Origin: Suilimivivens sp963650485
GTDB taxonomy: Bacteria > Bacillota > Clostridia > Lachnospirales > Lachnospiraceae
Direction: 5' to 3'
Assembly (NCBI GenBank): GCA_963650485.1
Contig: CAVJLN010000091.1
Span: 1 to 8,646, forward strand
Length of the DNA stretch: 8,646 nt
Below the pieces are notes generated by a model, which was not told where the DNA came from, searched no databases, and saw only the letters and a list, made by a program, of their open reading frames with translations. Positions 6,255 through 8,646 of this stretch are shown here, piece after piece; within the stretch, counting starts at the first letter, position 1; every line of letters starts with the position of its first letter. Both the position numbers and the translations under genes were made by a program.

Positions 6255-6322
6255 GAATGTGTTATGTACGGAAATTAATAAAGGACTTCCAAATAAATGT
6301 ATGCATGTAAAGGAGCAAGTAT

Positions 6323-8014
6323 ATGAATGGAATGAATAATATTAATTTACAGAATAATATAACAGAAGAAATCATTTTGAATTTGAAAACTCAGAATTGC
6401 CAGTTTATCCAATCGAAATTTTATGGAACGCAGTGTAGCGTAAATTGGAAGACCTTTTTAGAAGAGTTGATTGAAAAGCAGATTATTTATTATATTGATA
6501 TTGAAAAATTTTTGAAAGAAGCAAATATTGATCATATCTGTGAAAAACTGATACAGGCAGATTCCTATAGTTTCCAATTTCGTGTTAATTATGGACAGCA
6601 GTTTGACTGGTTTACAGTAACAGCTATTGCTAATGAAAGACTGTCAGATAAACCTATAAGCTTGAAAATAATAGCTCAGAATCAGAACACACTCGATCGC
6701 CGTCAGATTGAAGCAAATCAGGAATTTTTGAAGGAATTATTATTGGATGGATTTGGCGAATTATATTCAAATATTATTTGGGTTGATGTAAACAATGACA
6801 GTTATAAAATGTTAAACGGTTTTGGAAATATACTGGATATAGAAAGTAACGTAGATCCGGTTGGAACGTACATGACAGATAACAAAGCATATGCTCTTAA
6901 TTGCGTGTATGAGGAAGACAGGGACACTTTTTATCAATATACATCTCTTCAATGGTATAAAGAGCATTTAAAAACAAAAGGTGATAACTTTTCATTTTTG
7001 CTCAGGCACATATATAATGGAGAGTACAGATGGGTAGAGGTGAATACTGTTTGTACAAAACGGGATAGTGAGTTTTTTCATGTACTGTATTGGGTAGATG
7101 ATGTGAATGATAAAGTTTATGATAATACGGCTATGAAAGATATGCTAACATCGGTTGAAGTGGGACAATGGAGGTATGAAATCAAAAACAGTAGTAAAGG
7201 AAAACTCACGGTAAGCCCTTCACTTAAGAGAATTCTGGGACTTGAGAATACCAATGGAGATGAAGTCAGTCTGAATGATCTGAAAGAGAAAATTTGGATG
7301 GAAGATCGTGGGAAAGTGACAGAAACTATTTTTAGTCTTACAGAGAATGAAGAAACAAGCTTTTCATTCCGCATGAAAAACGAGAAAGGATTAAGGTATT
7401 ATCGTTGCGGCGTAACATGTGTTGCAAAAAATAATATTTATACATGTTATCAGGGATATATGCAGGATGTTACGGATATTATGCAGCCAATGGTAACTTC
7501 TATCAAACATGCGGAAGAACTTTCGTTTACTGACAAACTTACAGGTTTACATAATCGCAATTATATGGAATCACGTTGCGAAAGCTTTATGAGAAAAGAT
7601 GAGCTTCCAGTCAGCTTGATTATGGCAGACTGCAATTACTTAAAACATACAAATGATACTCTTGGACACGAATATGGCGATTTGCTTTTGCAGCGTGTTG
7701 CAAAGAGCATTCAGGAATGTTTGCCAGAGAACTGTATTGCCATGCGTGTAGGCGGTGATGAATTTTTGATTATGTGTGCATGTTGTTCAGTTGAAAATGT
7801 TACCCGGATTGTAGATTCTATTCGCAAGAAGCTAAAGGAACATAGTGATGAAGTTTTGAAACTCAGTGCTTCTTTTGGTACATGTACAGTAGAAACTTCC
7901 GATATTTCATTTCAAGATGCTTATAATATAGCTGATCGAGTTATGTATGAGGAAAAACAACAACATCACAAAAGAAATTTAATATCTAAAGAACGAGGGC
8001 ATCTCCATGAGTGA
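6323..8014 (+). CDS. Diguanylate cyclase with PAS-like repeats (GGDEF protein)
   Basis: A 563-residue soluble protein predicted to make cyclic di-GMP from two GTP. The C-terminal GGDEF domain (about 404-555) has D404-K-L-T-G-L-H-N-R, the metal Asp in A-D436-C-N-Y-L-K, N444-D445 with G448-H449 for guanine binding, and an intact G477-G-D-E-F481 active loop, so it should be active. The place of the inhibitory I-site (RxxD five residues before GGDEF) reads P-E-N-C, so product inhibition is probably absent. The N-terminal 390 residues show no membrane segment. They contain three segments with a PAS_3-like strand signature: F-R-V-N-Y-G-Q-Q-F-D-W-F near 90-105, F-L-L-R-H-I-Y-N-G-E-Y-R-W-V near 225-240, and F-S-F-R-M-K-N-E-K-G-L-R-Y-Y-R near 345-360. 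The ligand is unknown. No EAL domain is present. AAAGGAG at 6309-6315, 7 bases upstream, sets the start. Base use is clearly more AT-rich than ppdK, suggesting acquisition. Transcription should depend on the G-tract promoter. Confidence 0.92.
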   Translation: MNGMNNINLQNNITEEIILNLKTQNCQFIQSKFYGTQCSVNWKTFLEELIEKQIIYYIDIEKFLKEANIDHICEKLIQADSYSFQFRVNYGQQFDWFTVTAIANERLSDKPISLKIIAQNQNTLDRRQIEANQEFLKELLLDGFGELYSNIIWVDVNNDSYKMLNGFGNILDIESNVDPVGTYMTDNKAYALNCVYEEDRDTFYQYTSLQWYKEHLKTKGDNFSFLLRHIYNGEYRWVEVNTVCTKRDSEFFHVLYWVDDVNDKVYDNTAMKDMLTSVEVGQWRYEIKNSSKGKLTVSPSLKRILGLENTNGDEVSLNDLKEKIWMEDRGKVTETIFSLTENEETSFSFRMKNEKGLRYYRCGVTCVAKNNIYTCYQGYMQDVTDIMQPMVTSIKHAEELSFTDKLTGLHNRNYMESRCESFMRKDELPVSLIMADCNYLKHTNDTLGHEYGDLLLQRVAKSIQECLPENCIAMRVGGDEFLIMCACCSVENVTRIVDSIRKKLKEHSDEVLKLSASFGTCTVETSDISFQDAYNIADRVMYEEKQQHHKRNLISKERGHLHE

Positions 8015-8075
8015 TAGAGAGATATAATTATCGAACGTATATTAAATGTAGTGCCTAGTATTTTTGTAATTGAAT

Positions 8076-8127
8076 AAAGAATAGAACGTATAGATTAATA
8101 GTGATAATTTGTACGTTCTATTTTTTT
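8076..8127. terminator. Terminator after the diguanylate cyclase gene
   Basis: ATAGAACGTA (8081-8090) pairs perfectly with TACGTTCTAT (8112-8121), followed by T to 8127. The loop is 21 bases. A-rich sequence before the left arm allows further pairing with the T-tract, so it may work in both directions. Confidence 0.8.
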
Positions 8128-8163
8128 CGCATTTTCTGAAAAAATGATTGACCCAAAAATAAA

Positions 8164-8406
8164 ATGAATCAGGTCATATCCATGGATGAAATGGGACGCC
8201 GGTTTCATGTGCAAAAGTTTATTGACGGTGAGGTATATGCTTATCATGAGGCGCCGGAATCCTGTCAGAAGGAGTCGGCGCAGATGCTGGCTGAAATTCA
8301 TTTGGCATTAAAAGAGGTGAAGGGCTTACCGGAGGGAATCGGACAGGACTTTTTTACAGGAGTTCCTGGAACGGTATTTATAGTCATACAACTTTATATA
8401 GTTTAG
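8164..8406 (+). pseudogene. Kinase-like (APH/phosphotransferase-type) gene fragment
   Basis: An 80-codon open frame of moderate GC, unlike the AT-rich gene before it. Residues 12-66 read like the middle of an aminoglycoside-phosphotransferase/homoserine-kinase-type protein: a strand ending in V-Q-K-F-I-D-G, then a helix with S-A-Q-M-L-A-E-I-H-L-A-L, then G-L-P-E-G-I-G-Q-D-F-F. Such proteins are about 300 residues. The N-lobe before this segment and the catalytic and metal-binding loops after it are missing. No ribosome binding site precedes the ATG, and the frame is closed by TGA 12 bases upstream. The last 15 residues or so (from about 8365) look like unrelated AT-rich sequence read by chance. 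I interpret it as the scar of a resident gene cut on both sides. The family call is tentative; the fragment status is more secure. Confidence 0.5.
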
Positions 8407-8417
8407 AATTTGTTTAG

Positions 8418-8486
8418 GAAAAACCCTTCGTTCTGTTTAAAGCAGCATGTTATGATAGCTGCATGAACAGGACAGAAGGGTTTTTC
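8418..8486. terminator. Long hairpin terminator upstream of the PAP2 gene
   Basis: GAAAAACCCTTC (8418-8429) pairs with GAAGGGTTTTTC (8475-8486). GTTCTGTTT (8430-8438) pairs with GAACAGGAC (8465-8473), with two wobbles and a bulged A8474. GCAGC (8442-8446) pairs with GCTGC (8458-8462). This gives about 26 base pairs. The A5 and T5 tracts in the outer arms make it a bidirectional intrinsic terminator, insulating the PAP2 gene from upstream transcription. Confidence 0.8.
8448..8456 (+). promoter_or_regulatory. Extended -10 promoter in the terminator loop
   Basis: TGT-TATGAT (8448-8456) fits TGnTATAAT with one mismatch and sits in the loop of the hairpin. A start near 8463 would give a leader of about 50 bases lacking the left arm, so its own transcript could not form the terminator. 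No good -35 box is seen. Confidence 0.45.
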
Positions 8487-8511
8487 TGATCTTAAGAAGG
8501 AAGGCATAAGA

Positions 8512-8646
8512 ATGAACATGGAATTTCAGATTTTGGATTGGATACAGAGCATCCGGACACCTTTGGGGGATGTTGTCATGCCGTGGATATCGGCACTTGG
8601 AAATGCAGGGATGATCTGGATTGTGCTTGCCGCAGTTCTGCTTCTG
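8512..8646 (+). CDS. PAP2-family membrane phosphatase, N-terminal part
   Basis: The first 45 residues of a protein that continues past the window. The start is well supported: AAGGAAGG at 8497-8504, 7 bases before the ATG. Residues 5-18 form an amphipathic start (F-Q-I-L-D-W-I-Q-S-I-R-T-P-L), then G-D-V-V-M-P-W-I-S-A-L-G-N-A-G and a membrane segment from about 34. This is the usual beginning of PAP2/undecaprenyl-pyrophosphatase-like proteins of Clostridia, which dephosphorylate lipid phosphates at the membrane. The catalytic KxxxxxxRP, PSGH and SRxxxxxHxxxD motifs would lie downstream and cannot be checked here. Confidence 0.75.
   Translation, partial: MNMEFQILDWIQSIRTPLGDVVMPWISALGNAGMIWIVLAAVLLL

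Larger units (their letters stand above)
6005..6322. other. Intergenic control region between repressor and diguanylate cyclase
   Basis: A very AT-rich stretch without a supportable gene. Its left third holds the repressor promoter, the two dyads and a + strand TATAAT. From 6095 to about 6195 I recognise nothing. The right part holds the cyclase promoter with its G tract, an 8-bp inverted repeat around that promoter (AAGTCCTT 6198-6205, AAGGACTT 6281-6288) and the cyclase ribosome binding site. Confidence 0.7.

Noticed and set aside
6253..6339. 28-codon upstream frame starting in the -10 box of the cyclase promoter
   Set aside because: Its ATG overlaps TATAAT and would not be in the transcript starting near 6261; a translational phase-variation model through the G tract therefore does not hold.
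5234..8160. A complete mobile element with defined ends
   Set aside because: No integrase, transposase, relaxase or matching terminal repeats were found between the two flanks, so only a remnant can be claimed.
8095..8301. 68-codon - strand frame
   Set aside because: Spans the cyclase terminator and the kinase fragment in antisense, with no supporting signal.

Overview
The window looks like a chromosomal segment from a gut-type Clostridia, most likely a Lachnospiraceae. The main support is a pyruvate phosphate dikinase that, in my reading, keeps the residue numbering of the Clostridium symbiosum enzyme (catalytic His one position off, catalytic Cys at 831). Strong AAGGAG-type ribosome binding sites, extended -10 promoters and low-GC codon use also fit. 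No rRNA, tRNA or CRISPR was seen.

Left part (1-5206) is ordinary housekeeping DNA of moderate GC, all on the + strand: an SLC45-like MFS sugar transporter, a membrane-anchored glycerophosphodiester phosphodiesterase, a long decayed palindrome, then ppdK with its own extended -10 promoter and a strong terminator.

Middle part (about 5207-8160) is accessory DNA, visibly more AT-rich from about 5700 on. It begins with a compressed graveyard of an integrative/conjugative-type element. A DUF6075-like gene appears internally deleted, a DUF3970-like gene is cut to 15 codons, and a ParA/Soj ATPase gene is cut just after its deviant Walker A box; each still has its own ribosome binding site. A bidirectional terminator separates these from a convergent XRE-family repressor gene on the - strand. 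The repressor's upstream region carries two copies of a 16-bp dyad (GGACT-N6-AGTCC) and a TATAAT box pointing away from the repressor. Next comes a cytosolic diguanylate cyclase with PAS-like sensory repeats and an intact GGDEF site. Its promoter has TTGACT and TATAAT boxes separated by 18 bp, nine of which are an uninterrupted G run. This is the most interesting item: the arrangement of a phase-variable promoter, in which slippage of the G tract changes the -35/-10 spacing and so would switch c-di-GMP synthesis on and off in a subpopulation.

Right part (about 8164-8646) returns to moderate GC: a kinase-like gene fragment missing both ends, a long hairpin terminator that carries an extended -10 promoter in its loop, and the start of a PAP2-family membrane phosphatase that runs off the window. 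The middle segment therefore looks like an insertion/deletion hotspot between ppdK and the PAP2 gene, with a damaged resident gene at its right edge.
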